A stretch of 64,000 bases of DNA from Candidatus Vagococcus giribetii (GCF_017316185.1 NZ_JAFLVX010000015.1:147213-211212), one strand, 5' to 3'. Positions 29,298 through 39,015 are shown, numbered from the stretch's first letter. A program made the numbers and translations. Notes: generated by a model not told the origin, from the letters alone.

Positions 29298-30353
29298 CTA
29301 TTTTTTTGTTTTTCTCTTAACTTTTCTAGTTCTTTTCTTCACATTCTTTTTCTTTTGTCTCTTCAATATAATTCCTATAACTGACAACATAGCAACTAAA
29401 CTGACAATCCCTATCACAATTAGCCATGGAAATCCTGATGTTTGAACATATACAGAAGCATCATTTAACTTTCTTGCAGCCTCTTTATCAATGGTAAAGT
29501 CATCTTCAAAATGATAATCTTTTCCATCTGCAACAACATCTAGTTTTAATAGATAATTCCCAGGAATAAAAGCTGAATTTCTTAAATCAAACCCAAATTT
29601 AAAGACTGAATTCGGTGCCATCTCTAATTCGTTCATTTTACTAACATAAAATTCTTCACCTGTTTTTTTATCAAAAATCCGGCCTTCCACAGATAAATCT
29701 TTAATTAAAGAGGCTGTTTCATTTAATAGCTTAGCTTCAATATACGGACTAGAATTTCTATTTGATAATTCTATGCCTTGATAGACTAATTGATTCTCGA
29801 TCTTTTTGTCAGACATTTTCAAAGCCACAGGTAACGTATACGAAAAAGTGTTTTTAATCAGTGAAGGGTTTTCTGTTGCTTTATCTTGCTGACTAAAATA
29901 TAGCCCCCCTAAAAGTAATCCCTCAAAATTAGTTGATGGCATGACTACATCTACATCTATCTCCTTTGATTCCTCAGGTTTTAACTCTATTTTTTCTGAC
30001 TTTGGAACAACAATGTCTTTAAAATTAGCTGGAGCACTCGGCTCTACTTTTTTTTGTACATCATTGTATTCAATCACACCGCTATTAGCCGTTGTAGCTT
30101 GTTGACTCAACATAAAAATAGTTGTTGGTTCTTTACTGTAATTTGTTACTTTCACTTTTAACGTCTCTTTTTGGTTTTCTTTTAAGACTAAGCTAAAATA
30201 ACCTTTCTTATCTTTATCTTGATGTTCAGAATAGATTGGCTCTACACCAAAATCTGCACCACTTGCTTGTACCTCTTCTACTTTTAGAGATACAAAACAG
30301 AGAACTACTATTAAAAGAGAGAGTAATTTTGTTACTTTTTGACATACATTCAT
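29298..30353 (-). CDS. DUF916/DUF3324 WxL-interacting protein, membrane anchored
   Basis: 351 residues: signal peptide (about 1-30), a DUF916 beta-sandwich domain (about 35-165, beginning GADFGVEPIYSEHQ), a DUF3324 domain (about 170-300), one C-terminal membrane helix (VIGIVSLVAMLSVIGIILK) and a very basic cytoplasmic tail (KKKNVKKRTRKVKRKTKK). In characterised WxL loci the DUF916 protein binds peptidoglycan and WxL-domain proteins at the surface. Last gene of the four-gene WxL operon. Confidence 0.93.
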   Translation of the reverse strand: MNVCQKVTKLLSLLIVVLCFVSLKVEEVQASGADFGVEPIYSEHQDKDKKGYFSLVLKENQKETLKVKVTNYSKEPTTIFMLSQQATTANSGVIEYNDVQKKVEPSAPANFKDIVVPKSEKIELKPEESKEIDVDVVMPSTNFEGLLLGGLYFSQQDKATENPSLIKNTFSYTLPVALKMSDKKIENQLVYQGIELSNRNSSPYIEAKLLNETASLIKDLSVEGRIFDKKTGEEFYVSKMNELEMAPNSVFKFGFDLRNSAFIPGNYLLKLDVVADGKDYHFEDDFTIDKEAARKLNDASVYVQTSGFPWLIVIGIVSLVAMLSVIGIILKRQKKKNVKKRTRKVKRKTKK

Positions 30354-30367
30354 TTAATTAATCCTTT

Positions 30368-31132
30368 CTATTCAGCTAAATTTGGTGATAAATTCCAAAC
30401 AAAAGTCGCTGTATAATCTACATTACTTTCAACCGCTGTATCTGGTCCCATTTTAAACATCACACCTGTACTTTTTAATTCTTTATCTTGTCCACCAAAT
30501 GCTAATGACCAACTTCCTTGCCCCTCATTTTTTGAGCTATCTGCTCCAGCAATTTTAAAGGTTTCCCCTGGTTTTAACGCTAAACCACTCTCTTTATTAG
30601 CAGCATCACTATTGACAATTGGTTGAGCTTTTTGAGAGTTGGCATAATGTGCATCCGACAGAATGACATGTCCACCTTCTATAACGTGTTGGTCTTTTTG
30701 CGAGGTAAATTCACTTGGTTTGACACTTAATGTCCAACCTGATCCTCTTTCAGTTCTCATATCAACTGTTGAGATAAACAATGGCGAACTTTTTGTTTCT
30801 TTTTTTCCTGTATCAGGATTAATCCAATCTACACTGTCTCCTTTAGCAAATGATGTTACTTCATTAACTGATTTTTTTGTTTGTGGGAAAATAAAATCTG
30901 ACACATATTGAATTCTCAAGTCATCTCCTGAAGGATTCACTTCACCTGGATCTACTGGTACATCTGGAATAATTGGGTCAACTACAACTGTATCTCCTTT
31001 TCCAAATGATATTTCTCCATACCCGTTTACCTTTGTTGCCGATTCATAGTCAGCTTGTCCATGAGCCACTAAACCTCCCATACTAAGTACTGCGATGCTT
31101 AACATAGAACTTGTTAACATATTTCTTTTCAT
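30368..31132 (-). CDS. WxL-domain surface protein
   Basis: 254 residues with a signal peptide (ending around VAHGQADYES) and a full-length C-terminal WxL domain (about 90-254). Both WxL motifs are present: GWTLSVKPSEF (about 137) and, at the end, FVWNLSPNLAE. The domain opens with DLRIQYVSDFIFPQTKK, nearly the same as in the large protein of this operon. WxL domains attach non-covalently to peptidoglycan. There is no LPXTG and no membrane anchor. Confidence 0.93.
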   Translation of the reverse strand: MKRNMLTSSMLSIAVLSMGGLVAHGQADYESATKVNGYGEISFGKGDTVVVDPIIPDVPVDPGEVNPSGDDLRIQYVSDFIFPQTKKSVNEVTSFAKGDSVDWINPDTGKKETKSSPLFISTVDMRTERGSGWTLSVKPSEFTSQKDQHVIEGGHVILSDAHYANSQKAQPIVNSDAANKESGLALKPGETFKIAGADSSKNEGQGSWSLAFGGQDKELKSTGVMFKMGPDTAVESNVDYTATFVWNLSPNLAE

Positions 31133-31147
31133 TTAATTTTCTTCCTT

Positions 31148-31438
31148 TCAATTTTTATTAGATGTATTTATTTTTTTCTTTTGAGTAAATGTAAGAACAA
31201 TTGATAGTAATAGGATTGTTCCTATGATTAAAAAAATAACTTCTTTTTTCTCTCCTGTTTTAGGTAATGTCTTTCTAAAATTGTCTATAGGCTTAGATGA
31301 AAACGTCTCATCAAAAAATGAAATACTCCCTTTTGACTGAACACCTTGCCCCTCGCTATACTCTGCACCAAAACATTGAGGGACAAGTAAATTCCCAATA
31401 GTCACAATTGAGATAATAATCAGCAACAAACGTTTCAT
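31148..31438 (-). CDS. Small LPXTG-anchored protein of the WxL locus
   Basis: 96 residues: signal peptide (MKRLLLIIISIVTIGNLLVP...GAEYS), a short exposed stretch of about 40 residues, the sortase motif LPKTG (about 58-62), a hydrophobic helix and a basic tail. Small LPXTG proteins are standard members of enterococcal and lactobacilli WxL gene clusters. Spacing of 15-16 bp on both sides places it firmly in the operon. The extracellular portion is too short for a known domain. Confidence 0.88.
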   Translation of the reverse strand: MKRLLLIIISIVTIGNLLVPQCFGAEYSEGQGVQSKGSISFFDETFSSKPIDNFRKTLPKTGEKKEVIFLIIGTILLLSIVLTFTQKKKINTSNKN

Positions 31439-31453
31439 TTATTTATCCTCTCC

Positions 31454-34189
31454 CTACTCATTTATTTTTGGTACTAATTGCCAATCTACTATTGAATTGT
31501 ACTGCGTTGCATTTTTATAAAAACCTGATGGTGAGTAAAACGTTACACCCGTGGTCTCCTCATTGTCTAATTTGCCTAATGCAAGGGACCAGGATGTTCC
31601 TTCAGGTTGATTGTCACTTGAGGCAATTTTTTGAACTTTATTAGAAATATCTATTTCTCCACTAGTTACCTTAGGATTTTTTCTTTGACCTTGAAAATTT
31701 AAATCAGATAAAATAATAGAGGTATCCGAAAGTTCATGTCCACTGCTATCCTTAAAAGAAGTATTTTTAACTCTTAACTCCCAAGGACTACTTATCCTTG
31801 TTGTTTGTGGACGATCATCAATGATCGAAACAAAAGCAGGTACTTTTCTTTTAACATTCTTCTCTCCAATAACACTGTCTTCATTAGCTTTTACTGACAA
31901 CTCGGATAAATCATTTCTGTTTTCACCAAAGTTAAAATCGGAAACATATTGAATTCTCAAATCTTCAGTTGTTTTATTTACAGGATTTGTCGGTTCAATT
32001 ACCTTGTCGCCATCTATAGGATCAACAATTGAACTTCTCCATTTAGCATAGAGTGTTATATTATCAATGACTGGTTGATTAAAATCATAAAGAATTGTCA
32101 AGTTCTCCGTTGTATACCAGCCTTTAAATTCTCTTTGTTCATCTTCAGGATTCTTTGGCACTTCAACTTTTTGACCGTCTTCCACGATTTGAGAAGTAAT
32201 AGGTGAACCTCCTAGTGAATCAAAGCTAACTGTCCAATTGATTTTTTCATCTATGATAAAGCTTGCTTCATCTGTCACAGTCCACTCTTCTGTTTCCTCT
32301 GATCCGAATGTGACAACATTGGTTTTCACTTCATCTTTTGATCCTTTTTCAATGACTGATTCATATGTAATCTGTTTACTGTCTCCCTTAGCAATCTCCC
32401 CCAAAGGCAACTCCCATTCACGCTTGCTACTGTCCCACTTAATTTGATTTTCATTAATCAGTTGGTTATCAATTTTTACTTGTTGAGGTTTTGACAACCC
32501 TTCTGGCATCTTGTCTGTTAAGACTAATGAGTCAATGCTTCCTGTCGATTTTGCTGTATTAGAAGCATTTATCCTGTAGTGAACTGTATCACCAACAAAT
32601 GCTACTTCTTCTGAAACGTGTTTATCTACACTTAGTTCATAAACATCTGGTGCTACCCATTCGAAATCATCTACATCAAATTCAATTGGTTGTGTCCTTG
32701 TATAAACATGATTGTCTTTGCTATCCACAAAATTGATAGTTGCCTGTTGATACACACGTTGATTAGGTGATGATTCGTTCAATTGACCATAAAAGTCAAT
32801 CCCCATTGAATTCACATCTGTTTTAATCGCTGCTACTTCTTCTTTAGACACTGGGACGCTAATTTTACGAGTTGTTTCATCATACACATCTTTTACTTTG
32901 ACACGTTTAATCTCAACTGCTTCTAATCCATCTCCAGATGTTTTGTTAGCTTCTACAATAACATCGTCATTCTCTTTTAAATCAACATATTCTGAAACAG
33001 TTGTTTCGATAGTACCTTCTTTCAATTTGTAGTCTTCTTTATTCCAATTTCCACTGGGCTCAAATTTAACGATATCTCCTGCACTATACGTATTTTCCTT
33101 ATCAGGATTCGTATTATTAAATAAATATAAAATCCCAAAATCACCCATTAATTGAACATCATAAGTAAAATCCTTGTATTCTCCTGGTTTTAGTGTAACT
33201 TCATCCCACTTCATGGTCACACCTGTTTCATTCTTATTAGAAAATTGATTAGGGACTACTACCTGATTAGGTTGATAACCGTCATTTTCCATACCTGCAC
33301 CATGAATTGAGTTATTCTGATAAGGCTTATATAACCACGGTGTATTCGCATAATGATCCATATCTGGCATATCCCACTGAATTATCGATGTATTATACGA
33401 TGTTGGTAAACCAAAACTTGAAAAATTATTTGGGCCATCAGGAGTGTTTCTAAATACATAATTTAATCGATAACCCTCTCGTTCCATTGAAAGTCCTTGA
33501 TTATACCCAAGCATTTTAACTTCCATTGGCTTTGGGGCTCTCGAAGAAATTTGATAGTATGTTCCCCGTCTTAAATCAACACCGATATCTTTCATTGCTA
33601 CGAACGTTATTGGCTCATTAGAGTCATTTTGAACCGTATAAGTATGTCGAATAATAGTATTTCCAATAGGTTTAAGCTCAGTACCAATCTTAACTTGATT
33701 ACCACTAAAAGGCATGGTATAACGAGTTCCTTCGGCGTACAACCCTTTACTTGAAGGACTTTGATAAATACGACTTATTGAACTATTGACTAAACTAAAC
33801 CTATCATTTAATACTTGATACCCATCAGGATGACTAGGAGCTTTTTCAGCCAACATAAAACTAGAAGCATGATAGCCTACCCCAGTAGAATGCTCCATCT
33901 TCACATAAATAGCTTCACCAGACTCATTTCGTTCATTTTCTACAAAAAAAGTACTTGGAAAACCTGCATATGCACTTTTACGATTCATTGAACCTCCTAA
34001 TTGTTGTGAATCATTAAAACGAAAGTAAAGATTCCCGTTGTCTGTTGATATATATTCAGGAAAATAACTAGCACCATTCCCTGAAAGACGATAATCATTG
34101 TCAATGCCTGGATCGACATAAGCCATAACAAATTTTGGAAAAAGAAAAAATAACAAGAGCATCAATAAACTGTGCATTTTTCTTTTCAA
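31454..34189 (-). CDS. Large WxL-domain surface protein with InlB-type repeat
   Basis: About 911 residues. Signal peptide (RKMHSLLMLLLFFLFPKFVM-AYVDPG), a large novel N-terminal region (about 30-400, YDPG/asparagine-rich, resembling a beta-rich adhesin), a DUF11-like repeat (about 530-650, SVDKHVSEEVAFVGDTVHYR), an InlB B-repeat/Flg_new module (about 655-735, VSFDSLGGSPITSQIVEDGQ ... GWYTTENLTILYDF) and a terminal WxL domain ending VDWQLVPKINE. The frame opens at 34231, but the TTG at 34189 is chosen: AAGGAGG lies 11 nt upstream and it puts the basic residues directly before the hydrophobic core. First gene of the operon. Confidence 0.88.
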   Translation of the reverse strand: MKRKMHSLLMLLLFFLFPKFVMAYVDPGIDNDYRLSGNGASYFPEYISTDNGNLYFRFNDSQQLGGSMNRKSAYAGFPSTFFVENERNESGEAIYVKMEHSTGVGYHASSFMLAEKAPSHPDGYQVLNDRFSLVNSSISRIYQSPSSKGLYAEGTRYTMPFSGNQVKIGTELKPIGNTIIRHTYTVQNDSNEPITFVAMKDIGVDLRRGTYYQISSRAPKPMEVKMLGYNQGLSMEREGYRLNYVFRNTPDGPNNFSSFGLPTSYNTSIIQWDMPDMDHYANTPWLYKPYQNNSIHGAGMENDGYQPNQVVVPNQFSNKNETGVTMKWDEVTLKPGEYKDFTYDVQLMGDFGILYLFNNTNPDKENTYSAGDIVKFEPSGNWNKEDYKLKEGTIETTVSEYVDLKENDDVIVEANKTSGDGLEAVEIKRVKVKDVYDETTRKISVPVSKEEVAAIKTDVNSMGIDFYGQLNESSPNQRVYQQATINFVDSKDNHVYTRTQPIEFDVDDFEWVAPDVYELSVDKHVSEEVAFVGDTVHYRINASNTAKSTGSIDSLVLTDKMPEGLSKPQQVKIDNQLINENQIKWDSSKREWELPLGEIAKGDSKQITYESVIEKGSKDEVKTNVVTFGSEETEEWTVTDEASFIIDEKINWTVSFDSLGGSPITSQIVEDGQKVEVPKNPEDEQREFKGWYTTENLTILYDFNQPVIDNITLYAKWRSSIVDPIDGDKVIEPTNPVNKTTEDLRIQYVSDFNFGENRNDLSELSVKANEDSVIGEKNVKRKVPAFVSIIDDRPQTTRISSPWELRVKNTSFKDSSGHELSDTSIILSDLNFQGQRKNPKVTSGEIDISNKVQKIASSDNQPEGTSWSLALGKLDNEETTGVTFYSPSGFYKNATQYNSIVDWQLVPKINE

Positions 34190-34551
34190 ATAAACATCAA
34201 CCTCCTTTTTAATACAACGTTTTTCAAACATAATAAAAAATAGCTCTTATGACATGTCTTTTAATTCCTTGCTATTTCGAAAATAATCATAACACGAGTT
34301 TTTAAAGTAAAAAAAGACTTTTAGTTTACCAAAAATTAATAAAAAAAAGACCAATAAGGTCTTTTTTTAATAACACAAGTTTTTAAAAAAGGTTCATAAA
34401 CCTTTCTTATTATAGTAGAAAACAATTATTTAATTCGTTAAACAGCTTGAATCCTAATTGTCTTGAATTAGCTACTTCTTTTATATTTTAATTTTTCTTA
34501 ATAAAAATTAAAACACTTTTTAAGACATACGAAACTAAATTTATGAAGCTA
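34190..34551. other. Non-coding stretch upstream of the WxL operon
   Basis: AT-rich gap holding the WxL leader and promoter region: an extended -10 TGTTATGAT on the minus strand at 34286-34294, with no good -35. It also holds one clear terminator hairpin (34341-34368). No ORF with a ribosome binding site was found in the remainder (34369-34551). Confidence 0.5.
34341..34368. terminator. Intrinsic terminator of the HD-domain gene
   Basis: AAAAAAAGACC / GGTCTTTTTTT arms with a 5-nt loop, T-runs on both strands; about 180 bp past the HD gene stop and upstream of the WxL promoter. Confidence 0.75.
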
Positions 34552-35208
34552 CTATATCATTTCCCACTCCTTAATAAAGTCGTCCACAAATACCTCCATT
34601 AATTCAACTCGTCTAATTGCTAGCTTTTTAGCTGTTTTAGTTTGAAGTAAGTCGGGCAATTTAAATAACTTTTCATAAAAATGATTAATCACAGATTGAT
34701 TCACTCGGTAATCATCTTTAGTCATCTGTTCTCTTGGTAAGACTTCTGGATCATACATGGTATGCCCTTTTTTACCCCCATAATAAAAAGTACGCGCAAT
34801 TCCTATAGCTCCAATAGCATCTAATCGGTCAGCATCTTGAACAATTTTAGCTTCAAGGGATAAATTAATAGACTCACTTGGAGCTAATTGATGACTAAAC
34901 GAGACGTTATCAATGATTTCAACTAAATGACTGATAGTGACTTCTGTTAACCCTAATCCTGCCAAAAATAACAACAAATCTTCTCTAGCTTCTTCAGTAC
35001 TCTCAACTAATTTGTCGTCCATCACATCATGTAAATAAGCACCTGATAAACATAAAAACAAATCGCCGCCTTCACTAGCTTGAATAATTGTGGCTAAACG
35101 GACAACACGATTAATATGACTCATATCATGACCTGTTTTATCTTCACCCAGCACCTGTTCAGCATAAGATTTAATGGCTTCAAGGTTGCTTTTTTCAGTT
35201 GGACTCAT
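34552..35208 (-). CDS. HD-domain phosphohydrolase (YedJ-like)
   Basis: 218 residues. HD superfamily metal site: TGHDMSHINRVVRLA (about 25-39, first His-Asp), GAYLHDVMDDK (about 59-69, the HD doublet) and IVQDADRLDAIGAIGIARTF (about 126-145, distal Asp). This spacing matches the uncharacterised YedJ group. Substrate unknown; nucleotide or sugar-phosphate hydrolysis is possible. The ATG at 35208 is preferred: GAGGG lies 6 nt upstream, whereas the upstream in-frame ATG (35232) has no site. Confidence 0.85.
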   Translation of the reverse strand: MSPTEKSNLEAIKSYAEQVLGEDKTGHDMSHINRVVRLATIIQASEGGDLFLCLSGAYLHDVMDDKLVESTEEAREDLLLFLAGLGLTEVTISHLVEIIDNVSFSHQLAPSESINLSLEAKIVQDADRLDAIGAIGIARTFYYGGKKGHTMYDPEVLPREQMTKDDYRVNQSVINHFYEKLFKLPDLLQTKTAKKLAIRRVELMEVFVDDFIKEWEMI

Positions 35209-35267
35209 CTCAATCCCTCTTTTCTTTTTCATGTGTTAATGGTAGCACAAAAAAAGAACATGTGACA

Positions 35268-36890
35268 TTAGACTAAAATAGCTAGTGTTTGATAGGGTTG
35301 AAGAACTTGTTCTTTAGCTAACACCGTATTAGAATAGTTATCCACTAAAATAGTTCCCTCTAAAAAGTCATCAGGTATCATGATTGATGTTGGCTCACTA
35401 TAAAAGTTATTTAAACAGAGTAGTTCTTGCTCTTGGTAAGTTCTAATAAATCCGTAAACTTGAGAATGCTTCTTTTCAAAGCCTTTATACGTTCCTTCCG
35501 CAATCAAAGGCATTGTTTTTCTTAATCGAATTAACTCTTGATAAAAACTAAAAATAGAACCTTCTGTTAATTCTTTTTCCACATTAATCTCTGAATAATT
35601 ATCAGCTACTTGAAGCCACGGTGTCCCTGTGGAAAAACCACTGTAACAATCTCCATTCCACTGCATTGGTGTTCTTGAGTTGTCACGAGATTTTTCTTTG
35701 ATAATGTTTAAAACCTCTGCCTCAGTCTTACCTGTTTCCAATAGTTCATTAAACGCATTCAAACTCTCTACGTCAACATATTGATCAATCGAGTCAAACT
35801 CAGGATTCACCATCCCTATTTCTTCCCCCATATAAATAAAAGGAGTTCCTCTACTTAGATGAATGCTTGCAGCTAACATCTTAGCTCCTGTTTCTCTAAA
35901 ATGTTTCACATCAACAAATCGATTAAGAGCTCTTGGCTGATCATGGTTGTTCCAAAACAGAGCGTTCCAACCATTCTGCTCACTCATAGTTTCGCCCCAA
36001 CTATGGAATAATTCCTTCAACTCTTCAAAATCAAAATCAGCAATTGTCCACTTCTCTTTATTGGCATAATCAACTTTTAAATGATGGAAATTAAAGGTCA
36101 TTGATAACTCATTACGTTCAGGTTGAGTATATAAAACGCAATTTTCAATAGTTGTTGAACTCATTTCTCCAACAGTGATGGTATCGTCGTATTTGCCAAA
36201 GCTATTCCTGCTCAACTCTTTCAAGTAGTCATGAGTAATTGGTTTGTCTGTATATTCAGCCTTACCATCGTTGTGCTCATTATTTTGCAAGACTTCATCT
36301 TTTCCAATCACGTTTATCACATCAAATCGTAAGCCTCTAATACCTTTTTCAAGCCAAAAATTAACCACAGTTACTAGTTCTTCTCTAACTTCTTCATTAC
36401 GCCAATTTAAATCAGCTTGAGTTTTATCAAATAAGTGTAAATAGTATTGATCTGTTTCACCAAACTTAGACCACGCATTCCCACCAAATTTAGACACCCA
36501 ATCGGTCGGCTCATCTCTTAGAATAAAATAATCTTGGTATTTTTTATCTCCTGCTAAAGCTTTTTGGAACCACTCATGTTCAGTTGACACATGGTTTAAA
36601 ACCATATCAAACATGATATCTATTTGATGTTTTTTCGCCTCTTTGATTAACCTTTCCAACTCGCCCATACCTCCAAATAAGGAGTCCACCTCTAGGTAAT
36701 TAGAAATATCATAGCCATTATCTTTTTGTGGTGAAGGATAAATGGGATTTAGCCATAACATATCCACTCCTAATTGACTTAGATAGGGTAATTTTTGAAT
36801 GATACCTGCTAAATCACCGATACCATTTCCTGTTGTATCTAAGAATGATTTGGGATAGATTTGATAAATTACTTTGTTTTTAAATGTCAT
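35268..36890 (-). CDS. treC: Trehalose-6-phosphate hydrolase TreC
   Basis: 540-residue GH13 enzyme that splits cytoplasmic trehalose-6-phosphate into glucose and glucose-6-phosphate. GH13 regions: DMVLNHVSTEH (about 96-106), GLRFDVINVIGKD (nucleophile Asp, about 196), VGEMSSTT (acid Glu) and WNNHDQPRAL (transition-state Asp). The HFRETGAKMLAASIHLSRGT segment is typical of TreC rather than oligo-1,6-glucosidase. It is 81 bp downstream of the trehalose PTS gene, with a hairpin between them. Confidence 0.92.
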   Translation of the reverse strand: MTFKNKVIYQIYPKSFLDTTGNGIGDLAGIIQKLPYLSQLGVDMLWLNPIYPSPQKDNGYDISNYLEVDSLFGGMGELERLIKEAKKHQIDIMFDMVLNHVSTEHEWFQKALAGDKKYQDYFILRDEPTDWVSKFGGNAWSKFGETDQYYLHLFDKTQADLNWRNEEVREELVTVVNFWLEKGIRGLRFDVINVIGKDEVLQNNEHNDGKAEYTDKPITHDYLKELSRNSFGKYDDTITVGEMSSTTIENCVLYTQPERNELSMTFNFHHLKVDYANKEKWTIADFDFEELKELFHSWGETMSEQNGWNALFWNNHDQPRALNRFVDVKHFRETGAKMLAASIHLSRGTPFIYMGEEIGMVNPEFDSIDQYVDVESLNAFNELLETGKTEAEVLNIIKEKSRDNSRTPMQWNGDCYSGFSTGTPWLQVADNYSEINVEKELTEGSIFSFYQELIRLRKTMPLIAEGTYKGFEKKHSQVYGFIRTYQEQELLCLNNFYSEPTSIMIPDDFLEGTILVDNYSNTVLAKEQVLQPYQTLAILV

Positions 36891-36915
36891 ACTGTTTTTC
36901 CCTCACTTATGATGA

Positions 36916-36944
36916 AAAGGAGTAGCTTGAGTGGCTACTCCTTT
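36916..36944 (-). other. Intercistronic hairpin between treP and treC
   Basis: Perfect 11-bp arms AAAGGAGTAGC / GCTACTCCTTT with a 7-nt loop. On the minus strand it is followed by only TTTTC, so it is a leaky terminator or a mRNA-stabilising element setting the treP:treC ratio. Confidence 0.65.
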
Positions 36945-36971
36945 CTTTATTTTAGCTAACAATCTATTTGG

Positions 36972-38951
36972 CTACTTAGTTAAGCCTTTTGCCACTTCAC
37001 TTTTAGCTACGTGTTGACCTGTTGTGACAGATAATTCTTTTAATTGATCTGAATTAGTAATCACAGTGATAATATCCGTCGCTTTTCCTGCAGCAGTGAC
37101 TTGAGCTAAATCCATCGTAGCAACTAGGGTCTCTGCTGAAACTACATCACCTTCTCTAACCTTTATTGAGAAAGGAGCTCCTTTAAGTTCTACCGTATCT
37201 AAGCCCATGTGAAGTAAGACTTCTAAGCCACTTTCAGTCATTAAGCCCATAGCATGTTGAGTAGCAAAAACACTTGTAACCTTCCCACTAACAGGAGAGT
37301 AAACCTCATTAGTTGTTGGTCTTACAGCGTATCCTTCTCCCATCATCTTAGTCCCAAAAACAGGGTCTGCCACATCACTAATGTCGATTACCTCTCCATC
37401 AGCAGGTGCATAAAACAATTCAGTCATCTCTTTAATATTTTCTACTTCTTGAAAGGCTTCTTGTACATCTGATGAAGAGACTCCTGCCATAGCAAGCTCT
37501 TCTTCCATCTCAACAATAGCCTCTGCTTTATTCAGAATACCACGTTTATTAAAGAAAATCGTTAATAAGAATGGTACTACAATGGCAATTAACATGGCAA
37601 TAGTAAAGGCAAACCAACCACCACCAATTGTTGGATTAATCGCTAAGATACCTGGTAAACCACCAACACCAATAGCATTAGCACGAACACCCATAATAGT
37701 TGAAAACATTGCAGCAAGTCCAGAACCAATCATAGCAGCTACAAATGGATACACATATTTCAAGTTAATCCCAAACATCGCTGGTTCCGTTACACCTAAG
37801 TAAGCTGAAATCATCGAAGGAATTGATACTTGTTCTTCTTTTTTATTCCCACGATGAAGAAAAATAATCGCTAAAACAGCTGATCCTTGAGCAATATTTG
37901 ATAAAGCAATCATTGGCCAAAGATTTGTAGATTGAAAATCAGCAATCAATTGTGCATCGATGGCATTACTCATGTGATGTAAACCTGTAATAACTAGTGG
38001 TGAATACAATGCACCAAAGATACCAGCAAATAACCAGTTAAATGATGATGTTAAACCACCGTTAACAACGGCAGAAATAGCGCTACCAATTGACCAACCA
38101 ATCGGTCCTAAAATAACATGAGCAGCGATAATTGCCGGTAGTAAAGATAAGAACGGTACAAAAATCATTGAAATAGACTCTGGTATTTTTTTTCGCCAGA
38201 AAATTTCCAAGTAAGCTAGTAAGAATCCTGCTAACATCGCCGGAATAACTTGTGCTTGATAACCAATCATTTGAACTTGAGCAAAACCAAAATCCCAAAC
38301 AGGAATATCAGCAGCTGCTGTTGAACCCACACCATAAGCATTTAATAATTGCGGTGACACTAAGGTAATCCCTAAAACGATTCCTAAAATTTGTGTGGTC
38401 CCCATTTTTTTAGCAATACTCCAAGTAATCCCAACTGGTAAAAAGTGAAAAATAGCTTCCCCTGGTAACCATAAAAAGGCATTAACGCCACTCCAAAACT
38501 GAGAAACTTCAACAATAGTTTGCCCACCTAGTCTAGCAAACTCAATCCCTTCAAGGACGTTTCTAAACCCTAAAATTAACCCACCAACAATAATCGCTGG
38601 AATAATCGGTGTAAAAATTTCAGCTAAAACTGAAATTGCTCGTTGCAACGGGTTAAGATTTTGCTTAGCTAAATTCTTCCCTTGCTCTTTAGACACTCCT
38701 TCAATACCTGAAACTGCACTAAATTCATTATAAAAAGTAGCTACATCGTTCCCGATAATCACTTGAAATTGACCCGCATTGGTAAACATCCCTTTAACAC
38801 TTGGAATGGTTTCAATTGCTTTTTGATCTGCCTTTTTTGGATCATTCAATACAAAACGCATACGTGTTGCACAATGAGAAACACCTGAAATATTTTCTTT
38901 GCCACCAACATACTTAAGTAAGAGCGTCACATCATCTTGATACTTTCCCAT
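36972..38951 (-). CDS. treP: Trehalose-specific PTS EIIBCA
   Basis: 659 residues: IIB at the N-terminus (phosphorylation Cys in SHCATRMRF, about residue 27), a ten-helix IIC (about 105-480) and a C-terminal IIA of the glucose type (about 505-659, with active His in LEVLLHMGLDTVEL and the FATQHAMGL helper His). Many trehalose permeases lack a IIA and borrow IIA-Glc; here it is fused. The ATG at 38951 has AGAGG 7 nt upstream. Adjacent treC, divergent treR and a TreR-like operator support trehalose as the substrate. Confidence 0.92.
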   Translation of the reverse strand: MGKYQDDVTLLLKYVGGKENISGVSHCATRMRFVLNDPKKADQKAIETIPSVKGMFTNAGQFQVIIGNDVATFYNEFSAVSGIEGVSKEQGKNLAKQNLNPLQRAISVLAEIFTPIIPAIIVGGLILGFRNVLEGIEFARLGGQTIVEVSQFWSGVNAFLWLPGEAIFHFLPVGITWSIAKKMGTTQILGIVLGITLVSPQLLNAYGVGSTAAADIPVWDFGFAQVQMIGYQAQVIPAMLAGFLLAYLEIFWRKKIPESISMIFVPFLSLLPAIIAAHVILGPIGWSIGSAISAVVNGGLTSSFNWLFAGIFGALYSPLVITGLHHMSNAIDAQLIADFQSTNLWPMIALSNIAQGSAVLAIIFLHRGNKKEEQVSIPSMISAYLGVTEPAMFGINLKYVYPFVAAMIGSGLAAMFSTIMGVRANAIGVGGLPGILAINPTIGGGWFAFTIAMLIAIVVPFLLTIFFNKRGILNKAEAIVEMEEELAMAGVSSSDVQEAFQEVENIKEMTELFYAPADGEVIDISDVADPVFGTKMMGEGYAVRPTTNEVYSPVSGKVTSVFATQHAMGLMTESGLEVLLHMGLDTVELKGAPFSIKVREGDVVSAETLVATMDLAQVTAAGKATDIITVITNSDQLKELSVTTGQHVAKSEVAKGLTK

Positions 38952-38968
38952 AAACAAACCTCTTTTCT

Positions 38969-38986
38969 AACTTGACTATACAAGTT
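38969..38986 (-). promoter_or_regulatory. TreR-type operator over the treP -10
   Basis: Perfect inverted repeat AACTTG-N6-CAAGTT. On the minus strand the core TTGTATAGTCAA matches the Bacillus TreR operator TTGTATATACAA at 10 of 12 positions. The central TATAGT is also the best -10 for treP, so bound TreR would exclude RNA polymerase. Confidence 0.8.
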
Positions 38987-39001
38987 GTTTTTACGATTTA
39001 A

Positions 39002-39015
39002 TAATAGCGTTTTCA
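39002..39015 (-). promoter_or_regulatory. Candidate CcpA cre site upstream of treP
   Basis: The minus strand reads TGAAAACGCTATTA, 13 of 14 positions of the cre consensus TGNAARCGNWWWCA. It sits just upstream of the treP -35 region, and catabolite control of tre operons is known in Firmicutes. Confidence 0.7.
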
